Shown here one piece after another: positions 9,172 to 18,529 of a DNA stretch of 64,000 nucleotides. The notes beneath the pieces are model-generated. The model ran no database searches and was not told where the DNA came from. It saw only the letters and a program-made list of their open reading frames with translations. The stretch comes from Sphingobacteriales bacterium (GTDB taxonomy: Bacteria; Bacteroidota; Bacteroidia; Chitinophagales; Chitinophagaceae). The DNA is taken from the NCBI GenBank assembly GCA_012270485.1, contig JAAXIF010000065.1, positions 274,673 through 338,672 of the forward strand, given 5' to 3'. The position numbers and the translations under genes are program-made. Positions within the stretch are counted from its first letter, which is position 1, and each line of letters opens with the position of its first letter.

Positions 9172-9803
9172 AAATCTACGAAAAATTACTCTTAGAAAAC
9201 AAAGCATGGGCTTCCGAAAAAGTACAGGATGACCCTGAATATTTCAGTCGCCTTGCAGACATACAGAAACCCGATTTCTTATGGATCGGATGCAGCGATA
9301 GTCGTGTACCTGCCAATGAAATCACTAATACACAACCCGGTGAAATATTTGTACACCGCAATATCGCTAACATGGTTGTGCATACAGATGTAAACCTCTT
9401 AAGTGTTCTTGATTATGCAGTCACACATTTGAAGGTAAAACATGTAATCGTTTGCGGACATTATGGTTGCGGTGGTGTGAAAGCAGCCATGACCAATCAT
9501 GATTATAAGCAGGTATTGAATATGTGGTTACGTAATATTAAAGATGTATACCGTAACCACAGAGATGAACTGAACAATATCGAGGATGAGCAAAAAAAAT
9601 TCGATCGTTTGGTTGAATTAAATGTTCAGGAACAAGTGCTCCACCTGGCTAAGACTTCGATCATCCAAAGGGCTTGGAAAAATGAGCAGCGACCGCACTT
9701 ACATGGCTGGGTATATGGTTTGAAAGATGGTGTGATTAAGCCTGTATTTGAAATGCCCGCTAATACCAATATTGATCATTTATATGAATATGATGATCTG
9801 TAA
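9168..9803 (+). CDS. can: Beta-class carbonic anhydrase
   Basis: Interconverts CO2 and bicarbonate; 211 residues, cytosolic zinc enzyme. Zinc ligands are Cys 42 and Asp 44 in CSDSRVP, His 98 and Cys 101 in HYGCGG. LHGWVYGLKDG near the C-terminus is typical of the Can subgroup. The start codon overlaps the SulP stop by 4 nt, indicating translational coupling; together they would trap or supply bicarbonate. A strong hairpin follows. Confidence 0.95.
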   Translation: MKIYEKLLLENKAWASEKVQDDPEYFSRLADIQKPDFLWIGCSDSRVPANEITNTQPGEIFVHRNIANMVVHTDVNLLSVLDYAVTHLKVKHVIVCGHYGCGGVKAAMTNHDYKQVLNMWLRNIKDVYRNHRDELNNIEDEQKKFDRLVELNVQEQVLHLAKTSIIQRAWKNEQRPHLHGWVYGLKDGVIKPVFEMPANTNIDHLYEYDDL

Positions 9804-9811
9804 ATAACACA

Positions 9812-9840
9812 GGGAACAGCGTTTTCTACACGCTGTTCCC
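9812..9840 (+). terminator. Intrinsic terminator after carbonic anhydrase gene
   Basis: Perfect 11-bp stem (9812-9822 with 9830-9840, arm GGGAACAGCGT) with a 7-nt loop, followed by CACTTTTAGTT. It closes the SulP-carbonic anhydrase unit. Confidence 0.75.
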
Positions 9841-9914
9841 CACTTTTAGTTCTTAAATATGCGTTAAAGACTTTGTTTATCAGGCGTTCAGAGAACAATA
9901 CGTCTAAAGTTCTG

Positions 9915-9946
9915 TTGTAGAACGGGCTCATTTATTCATAACTTTC
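9915..9946 (+). promoter_or_regulatory. Promoter of ABC/HlyD/TolC operon
   Basis: TTG at 9915-9917, a 21-nt spacer and TAACTTTC at 9939-9946, one base off TAnnTTTG. Transcription would start near 9953, just before the ATG at 9964. Confidence 0.45.
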
Positions 9947-9963
9947 TTTGACAAACAATCATT

Positions 9964-11670
9964 ATGGCCAAAGAGGCAAACAGCTCACCAGCGGGTGCAG
10001 CACGGAAATTTTTTGCATTGTTGAATCTGGACAGGAAGGACGTTTCTGCCGTATACGCATTCGCCATCCTTGCCGGACTGGTTCAACTATCCCTTCCCTT
10101 GGGAATTCAAACCATTATTAGTTTTGTAATGGCCGGATCTATTTCTACATCTATTGTAGTATTGATTGTTTTAGTAGTAACAGGTGTTTTTCTATATGGT
10201 TTGCTGCAGGTTAGACAGATGCAGATCATTGAAAAGATCAAACAGAAAATATTCACCCGCTACTCTTTAGAATTTGCTGATCGTATCCCCAAACTCAATA
10301 TTGAAAAACTCGACAACTATTATCTGCCTGAACTGGTAAACCGTTTTTTTGATACCATCTCTTTACAAAAAGGTATTGAGAAAATACTATTGGATATACC
10401 TACTGCATTGATACAAATTGTTTTTGGTATTGTATTGCTCTCTTTTTATCACCCTGTATTCATTGGCTTTGGTTCTGTATTGTTGCTGTTGTTATATATC
10501 ATTTTGCGTAACACACTTCCCAACGGGTTCTATGCCAGTATGCAAGCCAGTGATTACAAATACAAGACCGCTTCTTGGTTAGAAGAAATTTCCAGATCCA
10601 TTAAATCATTTAAATATTCTCGAGGCACATCCCTCAATGTAGAGAAAACAGATATTCTGGTTACGAATTATCTCAATTCAAGAACCACTTATTTCAATAT
10701 CTTATTGGCGCAATTCTGGAGCCTGATTGGTTTTAAAGTAGTGATTACAGCAGCTATGCTCATTGTAGGCGTTGTATTGCTGGTGGATCAACAGATCAAT
10801 ATCGGACAATTCATTGCAGCAGACATTGTGATCATAACAGTGATGAACTCTATTGAAAAATTAATCGTGAATCTGGACAATGTATATGACTCTTTAACTT
10901 CTATTGAGAAAATGGATGCGGTAACCGGTGCAGAAACTGAAAAATCAGGAACTGAACTGATCAGCAAAACCGGCGATGCTATCCGTGTCCGCTTTTCCAA
11001 TGTGAGTTATCATTATCCCAATGGAGATAATGTTCTACAAAACGTAAGCTTTCTTTTAAACCCGGGAGAGAAATTGTGTATCATGGGAAATTCGGGTTCT
11101 GGAAAATCAACTGCCCTCAGATTATTGACCGGTGCTTTCAAAAATTTTGAAGGAAGTGTACTCATCAATGATATTCCCATTGGCAACTATAGCGTTGGCT
11201 CATTAAGAGCATCCACCGGTATTTTATTAAGCCAGCAGGACATTTTTCAAGGTACTTTGTGGGAAAATATTACCATGGGCAATAAAGATATTTCTGTTGC
11301 AGAGATCACGGATACTTTGAAATTATGTGGACTTACGGATTTTCTGGAATCATTGCCTGATGGACTGGATACTTCTTTGGATCCAACAGGAAAAAGATTA
11401 CCCATGAAAGTAAGACAGGGTATTTTATTGGCGCGTGCATTGGTTGGACACAGAAAATTGGTGCTATTGGAAGATCCTTTTCATGGTTTGGAAGGGAAAA
11501 CCAGGCAAGAAGTATTATCATTCTTGAAAAGTGATACAGAATCAACAGTTATCATTACATCTACAGATACTGAAGTAGCTAAGAATTGTGATAAAGTACT
11601 TTACCTGAATCGCGGAGTTGCCGAATCATTTGGTAGCTGGGATGCGGTATCTAATCAACTTAATGCATAA
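9964..11670 (+). CDS. ABC exporter (TMD-NBD half transporter) with degenerate ATPase motifs
   Basis: A 568-residue type IV ABC half-transporter: five to six membrane helices in residues 30-300, ATPase domain 340-560. Walker A (GNSGSGKST, 375-383), an A-loop Tyr and Q-loop Gln 424/425 are present. The signature LSGGQ is replaced by LPMKV (479-483). The Walker B/catalytic pair reads Glu-Asp (503-504) instead of Asp-Glu, and the H-loop His is replaced (IITSTDT, 530-536). There is no C39 peptidase domain. It is followed 4 nt later by an HlyD-like adaptor and a TolC-like channel, so the set resembles a type I secretion or tripartite efflux system. Cargo unknown. Whether the ATPase is catalytically normal is doubtful from these motifs. 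Confidence 0.85.
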   Translation: MAKEANSSPAGAARKFFALLNLDRKDVSAVYAFAILAGLVQLSLPLGIQTIISFVMAGSISTSIVVLIVLVVTGVFLYGLLQVRQMQIIEKIKQKIFTRYSLEFADRIPKLNIEKLDNYYLPELVNRFFDTISLQKGIEKILLDIPTALIQIVFGIVLLSFYHPVFIGFGSVLLLLLYIILRNTLPNGFYASMQASDYKYKTASWLEEISRSIKSFKYSRGTSLNVEKTDILVTNYLNSRTTYFNILLAQFWSLIGFKVVITAAMLIVGVVLLVDQQINIGQFIAADIVIITVMNSIEKLIVNLDNVYDSLTSIEKMDAVTGAETEKSGTELISKTGDAIRVRFSNVSYHYPNGDNVLQNVSFLLNPGEKLCIMGNSGSGKSTALRLLTGAFKNFEGSVLINDIPIGNYSVGSLRASTGILLSQQDIFQGTLWENITMGNKDISVAEITDTLKLCGLTDFLESLPDGLDTSLDPTGKRLPMKVRQGILLARALVGHRKLVLLEDPFHGLEGKTRQEVLSFLKSDTESTVIITSTDTEVAKNCDKVLYLNRGVAESFGSWDAVSNQLNA

Positions 11671-11674
11671 TCGT

Positions 11675-13039
11675 ATGAGCAAATACCTGACTTGTGAACC
11701 TGAAAAAGAACTCGAAAAAAACGAATTGCCTTCATTTCGCAATATCTATCATATCAATCGTACCAGCCGGGTGCGCAAATGGTTATGGGGATCTTTGATC
11801 ATCATTATTCTGGTCATGTTTCTTCCTTGGACACAAAATATACGTGCTCGAGGATTGATCACAACTCTTAGACAAGAACAAAGACCACAACAATTGAATT
11901 CCATTATTGGTGGTCGTGTAGAAAAATGGTTTGTTAAGGAGGGCGACTTTGTTCAAAAAGGAGATACCATTCTGCAGTTAGGTGAGATAAAAGTTGAATA
12001 TTTTGATCCGGCCTTATTGGAAAGAACCGGATTACAGATTGATGCCAAGCAAAATGCTGCAGAAGGATATCAGAATAAAGCACTTACTGCATCACAGCAG
12101 GTGGCTGCTTTAGAAGAAGGTAGAGAACTGAAACTTTCGCAAATAGACATCAAGCTCAAGCAACAACAATTGAAAGTAGAGAGCGACAGCATGGATCTGA
12201 ATGCGGTACAAAATGAATTAGCCGTTGCTAAAAGACAAATTGATGCAGCAAAAGCCATGTTAGATAGTGGCGTTATTTCATTGGTTGATTTTGAAAGACG
12301 AAAAATTACTTTTCAAAATGCTACTGCTAAAAGAATCGGTGCGGAAAATAAATATTTACAATCTAAACAAGAGCTTACAGCACTAAGGATTGAGAAAAAT
12401 ACGGTGATACAAGACTACACAGATAAAATCGCCAAAGCAAAAGGTGACCAGTTCAGCGCACTTTCAGATAAAGCTTCCAGTGATGCAGAAGTAGCAAAAC
12501 TAAAAAATGCATATTCGAACTATGATATGCGGAATCAATTATACTATGTTACTGCACCCCAAAGCGGACAAATCACGAAAGCAAGAAAAGCAGGTATTGG
12601 TGAGATATTGAAGGAAGGAGATATGATTGTTGAAATTGTTCCGGATAATATTCAGTATGCCGTTGAATTGTTTGTAGAGCCAATGGATATGCCGCTTTTA
12701 TCAAAAGGACAAAAAATACGTTTTGTATTTGATGGTTTCCCTGCCATCGTATTCAGTGGATGGCCCGCCAGTTCTTATGGAACTTTTGGTGGACTGGTGA
12801 CTGCCATCGAAAACTCAGTGAGTAGTAATGGTAAATTCAGGGTATTGGTAACAGAAGATCCTTCTGATAAAGCATGGCCCAGACTTCTGAGAATAGGTGG
12901 AGGTGCCAATGGTATCGCCTTGTTGAAAGATGTATCTGTTGGTTATGAGCTATGGCGAAATATCAATGGATTCCCGCCTGAATATTATCAACCGGCTAGT
13001 AGTACCACCATCAAACAGAATAAAGAGTCAGCGAAATAA
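11675..13039 (+). CDS. HlyD-family membrane-fusion protein
   Basis: Periplasmic adaptor of the tripartite exporter, 454 residues from the ATG at 11675. A short cytoplasmic N-terminus leads to one transmembrane helix at about 40-57 (LWGSLIIIILVMFLPW). Then come a biotinyl-lipoyl-like half (GGRVEKWFVKEGDFVQKGDTIL), a long coiled-coil hairpin (about 125-290, rich in Ala, Lys and Gln), the second lipoyl half (VTAPQSGQITKARKAGIGEILKEG split over 310-335) and a beta-barrel domain. The architecture fits HlyD/EmrA adaptors. Located between the ABC and TolC genes with 3-4-nt gaps. Confidence 0.88.
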   Translation: MSKYLTCEPEKELEKNELPSFRNIYHINRTSRVRKWLWGSLIIIILVMFLPWTQNIRARGLITTLRQEQRPQQLNSIIGGRVEKWFVKEGDFVQKGDTILQLGEIKVEYFDPALLERTGLQIDAKQNAAEGYQNKALTASQQVAALEEGRELKLSQIDIKLKQQQLKVESDSMDLNAVQNELAVAKRQIDAAKAMLDSGVISLVDFERRKITFQNATAKRIGAENKYLQSKQELTALRIEKNTVIQDYTDKIAKAKGDQFSALSDKASSDAEVAKLKNAYSNYDMRNQLYYVTAPQSGQITKARKAGIGEILKEGDMIVEIVPDNIQYAVELFVEPMDMPLLSKGQKIRFVFDGFPAIVFSGWPASSYGTFGGLVTAIENSVSSNGKFRVLVTEDPSDKAWPRLLRIGGGANGIALLKDVSVGYELWRNINGFPPEYYQPASSTTIKQNKESAK

Positions 13040-13042
13040 AGC

Positions 13043-14428
13043 ATGTTCATGAAAGGAATTGTATTCATTTTAGGATTGGTATTCACCCTTCAAAGTGCCG
13101 CTCAGGTATTAAACGCTGATGCGTTTATCAAGCTGGTGCGCAATAATCATCCGTTGGCTAAACAGGCGTTGATTGGCATTCGTAAAGCAGAAGCAGATTT
13201 ATTAAGCGCAAAAGGTGGATTCGATCCTTTAATTGCTATGGATGCCAGCAGAAAAACATTTGATGGTAAAAATTATTATTTCTATACCAATCCTGAAGTC
13301 AAAATCCCTACCTGGATTGGAGCCGATATTAAAGCTGGCATTGAAAACAATGGTGGTGATCTTTTAGCGAGAGAAACAACTCCCGGACAAACCAGTTATC
13401 TCGGTATTGAAATGCCTGTTGCAAAAGGATTATTACTGGATAAAAGAAGAGCTACGCTACAACAAGCTCGCATTTATCGTGATATGAGTGAGCAGGAACA
13501 ATTGAACGCCCTGAATAATTTGTTGTTTGATGCTTACCAGATTTATTGGCAATGGGCGGGTTCTTATCAATTATACAATATCTACTCAAAATTTGTAAAG
13601 ATTGCTCAAGACCGTTTTCGATTGGTAAAAATTGCTTTTGAGAATGGAGACAGGGCTACTATTGATACAATAGAAGCACTCACACAATTACAACAATTTC
13701 AATTGGTGCAAAACGAAGCACTACTTCAATTAACGAATACAACACTGGAACTATCGAATTATTTGTGGGATGAACAAGACAGTGTTTATTTATTGCCACC
13801 CAGGGTTACACCTGATACTTTACAGTTCATGCAGTATGCACAACTTCCTGCGGAAAATGAAATCTTACAACAGGCTCTTACGATTAACCCATCAATCAGA
13901 TCCTATGATTTTAAACTGAATGCACTGGAAGTAGACAGAAGACTCAAACAACAAAACCTGTTACCTAGCATCAACCTGAAAGCGAATTTACTCAACAGCG
14001 GATACAATGTGTTCAAAGGATGGAATGGCGCACTGTTTCAAAACAATTATGTGTGGGGCGTTGATGTAAAATTCCCACTGTTCCTGAGGGAAGGACGGGG
14101 AGACTATAAAAAGTCTGTATTGAAGATCAAAGAAACCAATTATGAACTTTCATTAAAAAGAAGAGAGGTTGAAAATAAAGTAAGGACCTATCTCAATGAA
14201 ACTATTCAGCTACAACAACAATTATTGATTGCGCAAAGTGCCTATAAAAACTTTCAATCTTTATTGAATGCAGAATACTTCAGATTTCAAAATGGTGAAA
14301 GCTCTTTATTCTTAGTCAATACCCGAGAGAATAAAGTGATAGAAACAGCCGAAAAAATGATTTCACTTCGTATTAAATACTTGAAATCTCGTTATGCCAT
14401 CGACTGGGCTTCGGGTTTGTTACGCTGA
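13043..14428 (+). CDS. TolC-family outer-membrane efflux protein
   Basis: Outer-membrane channel of the exporter; 461 residues with a cleavable signal peptide ending near SAAQ (residue 20). The start may be ATG 13043 or 13049. The body is helical with the repeated TolC-like pattern, for example LNPSIRSYDFKLNALEVDRRLKQQNLLPSINLKA in two pieces (about 288-320) and KVRTYLNETIQLQQQL (about 385-400). It is the third gene of the operon and overlaps the convergent glycosylase gene by 9 nt. Confidence 0.85.
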   Translation: MFMKGIVFILGLVFTLQSAAQVLNADAFIKLVRNNHPLAKQALIGIRKAEADLLSAKGGFDPLIAMDASRKTFDGKNYYFYTNPEVKIPTWIGADIKAGIENNGGDLLARETTPGQTSYLGIEMPVAKGLLLDKRRATLQQARIYRDMSEQEQLNALNNLLFDAYQIYWQWAGSYQLYNIYSKFVKIAQDRFRLVKIAFENGDRATIDTIEALTQLQQFQLVQNEALLQLTNTTLELSNYLWDEQDSVYLLPPRVTPDTLQFMQYAQLPAENEILQQALTINPSIRSYDFKLNALEVDRRLKQQNLLPSINLKANLLNSGYNVFKGWNGALFQNNYVWGVDVKFPLFLREGRGDYKKSVLKIKETNYELSLKRREVENKVRTYLNETIQLQQQLLIAQSAYKNFQSLLNAEYFRFQNGESSLFLVNTRENKVIETAEKMISLRIKYLKSRYAIDWASGLLR

Positions 14429-15067
14429 TTCGAATACAATCTTTTTTCTACAGATATACGCATGCCATAACATAAATGCAGCCACTGTTCGATAAGGTTT
14501 CCATGGTTCAGTGATGGATTCTAAATATACCCCATCGGTATCGCTCGTAAGATGCTTTACATGCTTTAAGCTGTTGACCAAGGCAATATCACCAAAAGGG
14601 AAAAGATCTACACTGTGCAAACACATCATTAAAAAAACATCTACCGTCCAGTTACCAATACCTTTAATAGCTGTGAGTATTTTTCTAATTTCCTCATCAG
14701 TTGAATGGATAAGTTGTTGAACGGTAATGCTTTCTTCAACGAAAGCCTGCGCAAGACATTTTGCGTACTTGGTTTTTTGTCTACTGAAATAACACTGTTT
14801 CAATTCTTCATCAGAAAGCAGTAATACTTTTTCAGGAGTGATTTCACCAATGTAAGATTTCAGTTTTACAAAAGCTGCTCTTGCAGAAGCTAGTGACACT
14901 TGTTGTTCTAAAATGATATGGATCAAAGTTGCAAAAGAAACTTCCCGACTCCAAAAAGGCGGATATCCATAGTCTTTTAGAATCTGCAATAAATGTGGAT
15001 CTCTTTCAGACAATCGATCACAAATAACGACAAGATCTTTTTCATTAAATCTTGATACAATTGTCAT
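14420..15067 (-). CDS. HhH-GPD DNA glycosylase, AlkA-like
   Basis: Probable DNA-3-methyladenine glycosylase II, excising alkylated bases. The 215-residue protein has the helix-hairpin-helix (IKGIGNWTVDVFLM, about 132-145) followed by the GPD loop with the catalytic Asp in LFPFGDIAL (about 157). This is shorter than E. coli AlkA (282), lacking the N-terminal domain, as in many short AlkA homologues. The ATG overlaps the stop of the upstream enoyl-CoA hydratase gene by 4 nt, so the two are coupled despite unrelated functions. Confidence 0.85.
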   Translation of the reverse strand: MTIVSRFNEKDLVVICDRLSERDPHLLQILKDYGYPPFWSREVSFATLIHIILEQQVSLASARAAFVKLKSYIGEITPEKVLLLSDEELKQCYFSRQKTKYAKCLAQAFVEESITVQQLIHSTDEEIRKILTAIKGIGNWTVDVFLMMCLHSVDLFPFGDIALVNSLKHVKHLTSDTDGVYLESITEPWKPYRTVAAFMLWHAYICRKKIVFESA

Positions 15068-15840
15068 GATTGTTTTTCCTTGAACTTAGCTATCGCATTT
15101 TTACTGTATTCACTCAAGATCAATCGACCGCTGATTTTAGCACGCTCCTTTAATAATTCATCCCAATGATCGGTACCTGCCCAAAATATTTGTTTCATTT
15201 CACGCATCGCATCAGAGCTGGAATTGGACAGTGTAGTCGTCATTCTTGTAATAGAATCATCCATTCCTGCCACATCAGCATGCAGTTCAGCAAACAATCC
15301 TTTTCTTCTTGCCCAGTCTGCAGGTCTCCACATTGTTGCATCAATAGCCAACTGAGAAAATGCAGAAGTACCAATCTTTCTTTCAACAGCCGGACCCACT
15401 ACAAACGGACCAATCCCCACCGCCAGTTCACTGAGTTTAACATCAGCACCATCTACTGCAATGGCATAGTCTGCAGCAGCAGCAATACCCACACCTCCTC
15501 CAACACATTTACCCTGAATTCTGGCAATGATTAATTGAGGCGCTGTTCGCATCGCATTGATGACCTGTGCGAAACCATTAAAAAATTTAGAACCTGTTAC
15601 TTCATCTGTAATAGAAGATAACTCATCAAATGAAGCGCCTGAACAGAATACTTTTTCACCGGCAGATCGAAGTACAATTACTTTGGTTTCTGTATTCAAT
15701 CCTTCACTATGAATAGCTTTTGCCAATGCATCCAGTATTTTTCCGGGCAAAGAGTTTCTTTGTGGATGATAGAATTCAATGGTAGCAATCCCATGCTCAC
15801 GCTCCACTTTCACATAACCTTCTTTTATTTCTTCAATCAT
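15064..15840 (-). CDS. Enoyl-CoA hydratase/isomerase family protein
   Basis: Crotonase-fold CoA enzyme of 258 residues, acting on enoyl-CoA intermediates of fatty-acid or phenylacetate breakdown. The oxyanion-hole segments are visible as CSGASFDELSS (about 66-76) and GKCVGGGVGIAAAADYAIA (about 109-127). The usual catalytic Glu pair is not obvious: the segment at the first Glu position reads LSELAVGIGPFVVGPAVERKIG in two pieces, with a Glu in each. It lies 41 nt downstream of paaZ, suggesting a role beside it in ring-cleavage product beta-oxidation, although no other paa genes are present here. Confidence 0.82.
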   Translation of the reverse strand: MIEEIKEGYVKVEREHGIATIEFYHPQRNSLPGKILDALAKAIHSEGLNTETKVIVLRSAGEKVFCSGASFDELSSITDEVTGSKFFNGFAQVINAMRTAPQLIIARIQGKCVGGGVGIAAAADYAIAVDGADVKLSELAVGIGPFVVGPAVERKIGTSAFSQLAIDATMWRPADWARRKGLFAELHADVAGMDDSITRMTTTLSNSSSDAMREMKQIFWAGTDHWDELLKERAKISGRLILSEYSKNAIAKFKEKQS

Positions 15841-15881
15841 AACAATATTTTTTCGAGTGAATGATTCAAGCTGTTTCAGCC

Positions 15882-17927
15882 TTAGTTCTTCCTTTCTACC
15901 ATCGTAAGAATGGTAGCTACTCCGGTGATCTCCCCCATTTCATCCATGATCTCAACCAACCATTTCACAATACCTTTATCAATATCAGTAGGTTCTTTCT
16001 TTTCTTGTCTTGTTTTCTCTTTACAAGTAAATCGAACCTGTATCTCTGATCCGGGATATACCGGCTTGGTAAATCTCAACTCATCAATACCATAATTCAG
16101 CAATACCGGATTTTTATCATAACTGCTCACAAAAAGTCCGGCAGCGATACTCATGATCAGATAACCATGTGCTACCTGCTTTTCAAACATGGTACCAGAG
16201 AAATCAGTATCACGTAAATGTGCATAGAAATGATCTCCACTTAAATCTGCAAACTGATCAATATCTTCTGCAGTAATCAATCTTTTCTCTGTCAATAACT
16301 GATCACCGATTTGCAATTCATCAAAATACTTTTTGAAAGGATGTACATCACCGATATTTCCTTTTGCCCCCGGCTGATAAATATTACTGATGGCAGTGAT
16401 CATATCAGGTGAACCCTGAATAGCCACTCGTTGCATATAATGTTTCACACCACGTATGCCTCCCATTTCTTCACCACCACCGGCTCTACCCGGACCACCA
16501 TGTACCAACAATGGCAATGGAGACCCGTGTCCGGTACTTTCTTTGGCGCAATCGTTATTCAATACCAATATTCTTCCATGATACATTCCTGCACCCAGCA
16601 CATATGATTTTGCAATGTTCTTGTCTGCTGTAACGATAGAGCTTACCAAAGATCCTTTACCCATTTTAGCCAGTTGTATGGCGTCTTCTACATGATCATA
16701 GGGCATAAGCGTTGACACCGGTCCAAATGCTTCCACCTCGTGTACTTCTTTAGACTGAAACGGATTTTCATTCAACAATAACAACGGACTCATGAATGCT
16801 CCTTTCTCTGCATCTGCATCAATGACTTGCACACTATCCAAGGACCCATAAATCAATTGAGAAGAAGCCAATAATTTTTGAACCTGTGCTTTTACTTCTG
16901 CTCTTTGTGATTCACCTGCCAGAGATCCCATTCTCACTTTTTCATTCAATGGATTTCCGATCGTTGTTTGCGACAGGTATTTACCTAAAGCAATCTGTAC
17001 ATCTTCTATTTTATCAGCAGGTACAAAAATTCTTCGGATAGCGGTACATTTTTGTCCGCACTTGGTAGTGATTTCTTTTCTTACCTCTTTTAAAAAAATA
17101 TCCCACTCAGGCATTTCCGGTGTTACATCCTTACCCAACACAATACAATTCAAGGAATCTGCTTCCATGGTGAATGGTACGTTCTGTGAAAGAATAGAGG
17201 GTGTTGACTTCAACATCAATCCGGTAGATGCCGAACCTGTAAATGTTACTACATCTTGCGCTGTAACATGCTGCAACATATCACCGGCACTTCCACACAC
17301 CAGTTGTAAAGCGCCTTGAGGAAGAATGCGGGATGCAATGATTTCACGCACCACCGCTTCTGTAAGAAAAGAAGTAACCGTTGCAGGCTTTACCACTGCA
17401 GGTATTCCTGCCAAAAGGTTAACAGCAATTTTTTCAAGCATGCCCCATACCGGAAAGTTGAAAGCATTGATATGAACCGCTACACCTTCCTTGGGTACCA
17501 GCAAGTGATGTCCCATAAAAGTATGGGCCTTACCCAATACATGATGTTCACCATCCAGACAATAAGGCTCATCCGGAAATTTTCTTCTGAGTGAAGCATA
17601 AGAAAATAAATTACCGATTCCGCCCTCAATATCTACCCAACTATCTGCTTTGGTGGCACCGGTTTGATAACTGATCTGATAAAACTTATCGAGGTGATTA
17701 CGAAGGTGCAATGCCAAATTTTTAAGCATCAATCCACGCTCATGAAAACTCATTTTTCTAAGCGCCGGATTGCCCGTTGTTCTGGCATATTGTAAAATAT
17801 CTTTAAAGTCAATTCCTTTGGTAGAAGCAGTAGCAATCTGTTCTCCCGTAACTGCATTAAATAAAGGTTGTCCTTCACCATCTCCGGTAATCCATCTTCC
17901 CAGAATAAAATTCTCAAGCTTAGCCAT
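15882..17927 (-). CDS. paaZ: Bifunctional oxepin-CoA hydrolase / aldehyde dehydrogenase PaaZ
   Basis: Full-length 681-residue fusion. Residues 1-520 are an NAD(P)-dependent aldehyde dehydrogenase with the Glu motif (TMEADSLN, about 255), the catalytic Cys in GQKCTAIRR (about 295) and AFGPVSTLMPY. Residues 535-681 are a MaoC-like hydratase domain with ADLSGDHFYAH carrying the Asp/His pair. In the phenylacetate pathway PaaZ opens the oxepin-CoA ring and oxidises the resulting semialdehyde; related enzymes also process other CoA esters. paaABCDE and paaK are not in the window, so it is either part of a scattered pathway or a salvage enzyme. Confidence 0.92.
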   Translation of the reverse strand: MAKLENFILGRWITGDGEGQPLFNAVTGEQIATASTKGIDFKDILQYARTTGNPALRKMSFHERGLMLKNLALHLRNHLDKFYQISYQTGATKADSWVDIEGGIGNLFSYASLRRKFPDEPYCLDGEHHVLGKAHTFMGHHLLVPKEGVAVHINAFNFPVWGMLEKIAVNLLAGIPAVVKPATVTSFLTEAVVREIIASRILPQGALQLVCGSAGDMLQHVTAQDVVTFTGSASTGLMLKSTPSILSQNVPFTMEADSLNCIVLGKDVTPEMPEWDIFLKEVRKEITTKCGQKCTAIRRIFVPADKIEDVQIALGKYLSQTTIGNPLNEKVRMGSLAGESQRAEVKAQVQKLLASSQLIYGSLDSVQVIDADAEKGAFMSPLLLLNENPFQSKEVHEVEAFGPVSTLMPYDHVEDAIQLAKMGKGSLVSSIVTADKNIAKSYVLGAGMYHGRILVLNNDCAKESTGHGSPLPLLVHGGPGRAGGGEEMGGIRGVKHYMQRVAIQGSPDMITAISNIYQPGAKGNIGDVHPFKKYFDELQIGDQLLTEKRLITAEDIDQFADLSGDHFYAHLRDTDFSGTMFEKQVAHGYLIMSIAAGLFVSSYDKNPVLLNYGIDELRFTKPVYPGSEIQVRFTCKEKTRQEKKEPTDIDKGIVKWLVEIMDEMGEITGVATILTMVERKN

Positions 17928-17990
17928 AGCAATCGTTTAGTTTACAAAGCTAACGATTGATCGCTTTGTTTGTTGACCGGTTTAACATAT

Positions 17991-18458
17991 TTAACGTGGC
18001 AGCAAACTGAACTGTCGGGCATGATGAGTCACATGCTTATAATGCAATAATATCCATTCTTCAAAATTCAGTGGACCGAATACAGGGTGTATAATTTTTT
18101 TATCCGGATAGCGTTCATAAAATGAAAAAAAGTTTTCGATCGCTTCTTTCAAATGCGCTTTTGCTGTGTTGAGATCCGGTTCTCTAACGGGTAATGGCTC
18201 TTCAGGGAGTACCGGCGCCTTAGTATTTTCACGAAACTGCTTATCACTCCTTAAAAACTCTTTGTATTTTGGCAAGTGTTCTTCCGGTGTAACCAACGGG
18301 AAATGAATCTGATCGGTGGATACTTTGAAAAACCCCGTCACATGTTCTACCATTTGCTGAACATTCATTTTACCCCAAAGTGGCGTTGTATCCGCAGGTA
18401 AATGACTGATCCATTCAGGAAATGTAGTTTTAATGAATGAGGCTTTATCCTGGTCCAT
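17991..18458 (-). CDS. DinB/DUF1569-like four-helix protein
   Basis: A 155-residue protein resembling the DUF1569 branch of the DinB/YfiT metal-binding four-helix bundle fold. Features seen are GKMNVQQMVEHVTGFF (His near residue 39) and LLHYKHVTHHARQF near the C-terminus, which supply possible metal-binding histidines. Function unknown; members include thiol-dependent transferases. Monocistronic, divergent from the following DUF3667 gene. Confidence 0.72.
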   Translation of the reverse strand: MDQDKASFIKTTFPEWISHLPADTTPLWGKMNVQQMVEHVTGFFKVSTDQIHFPLVTPEEHLPKYKEFLRSDKQFRENTKAPVLPEEPLPVREPDLNTAKAHLKEAIENFFSFYERYPDKKIIHPVFGPLNFEEWILLHYKHVTHHARQFSLLPR

Positions 18459-18529
18459 TTTTTCTGCTAAGGTAATCCTGTAAAAGTTTACAGAAAAGCA
18501 ATCTTTGTTTTTTATATTGCAATACCAAG

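Noticed and set aside
15882..17927. Two separate genes (aldehyde dehydrogenase and MaoC hydratase)
   Set aside because: One uninterrupted reading frame with both domains in the known PaaZ order.
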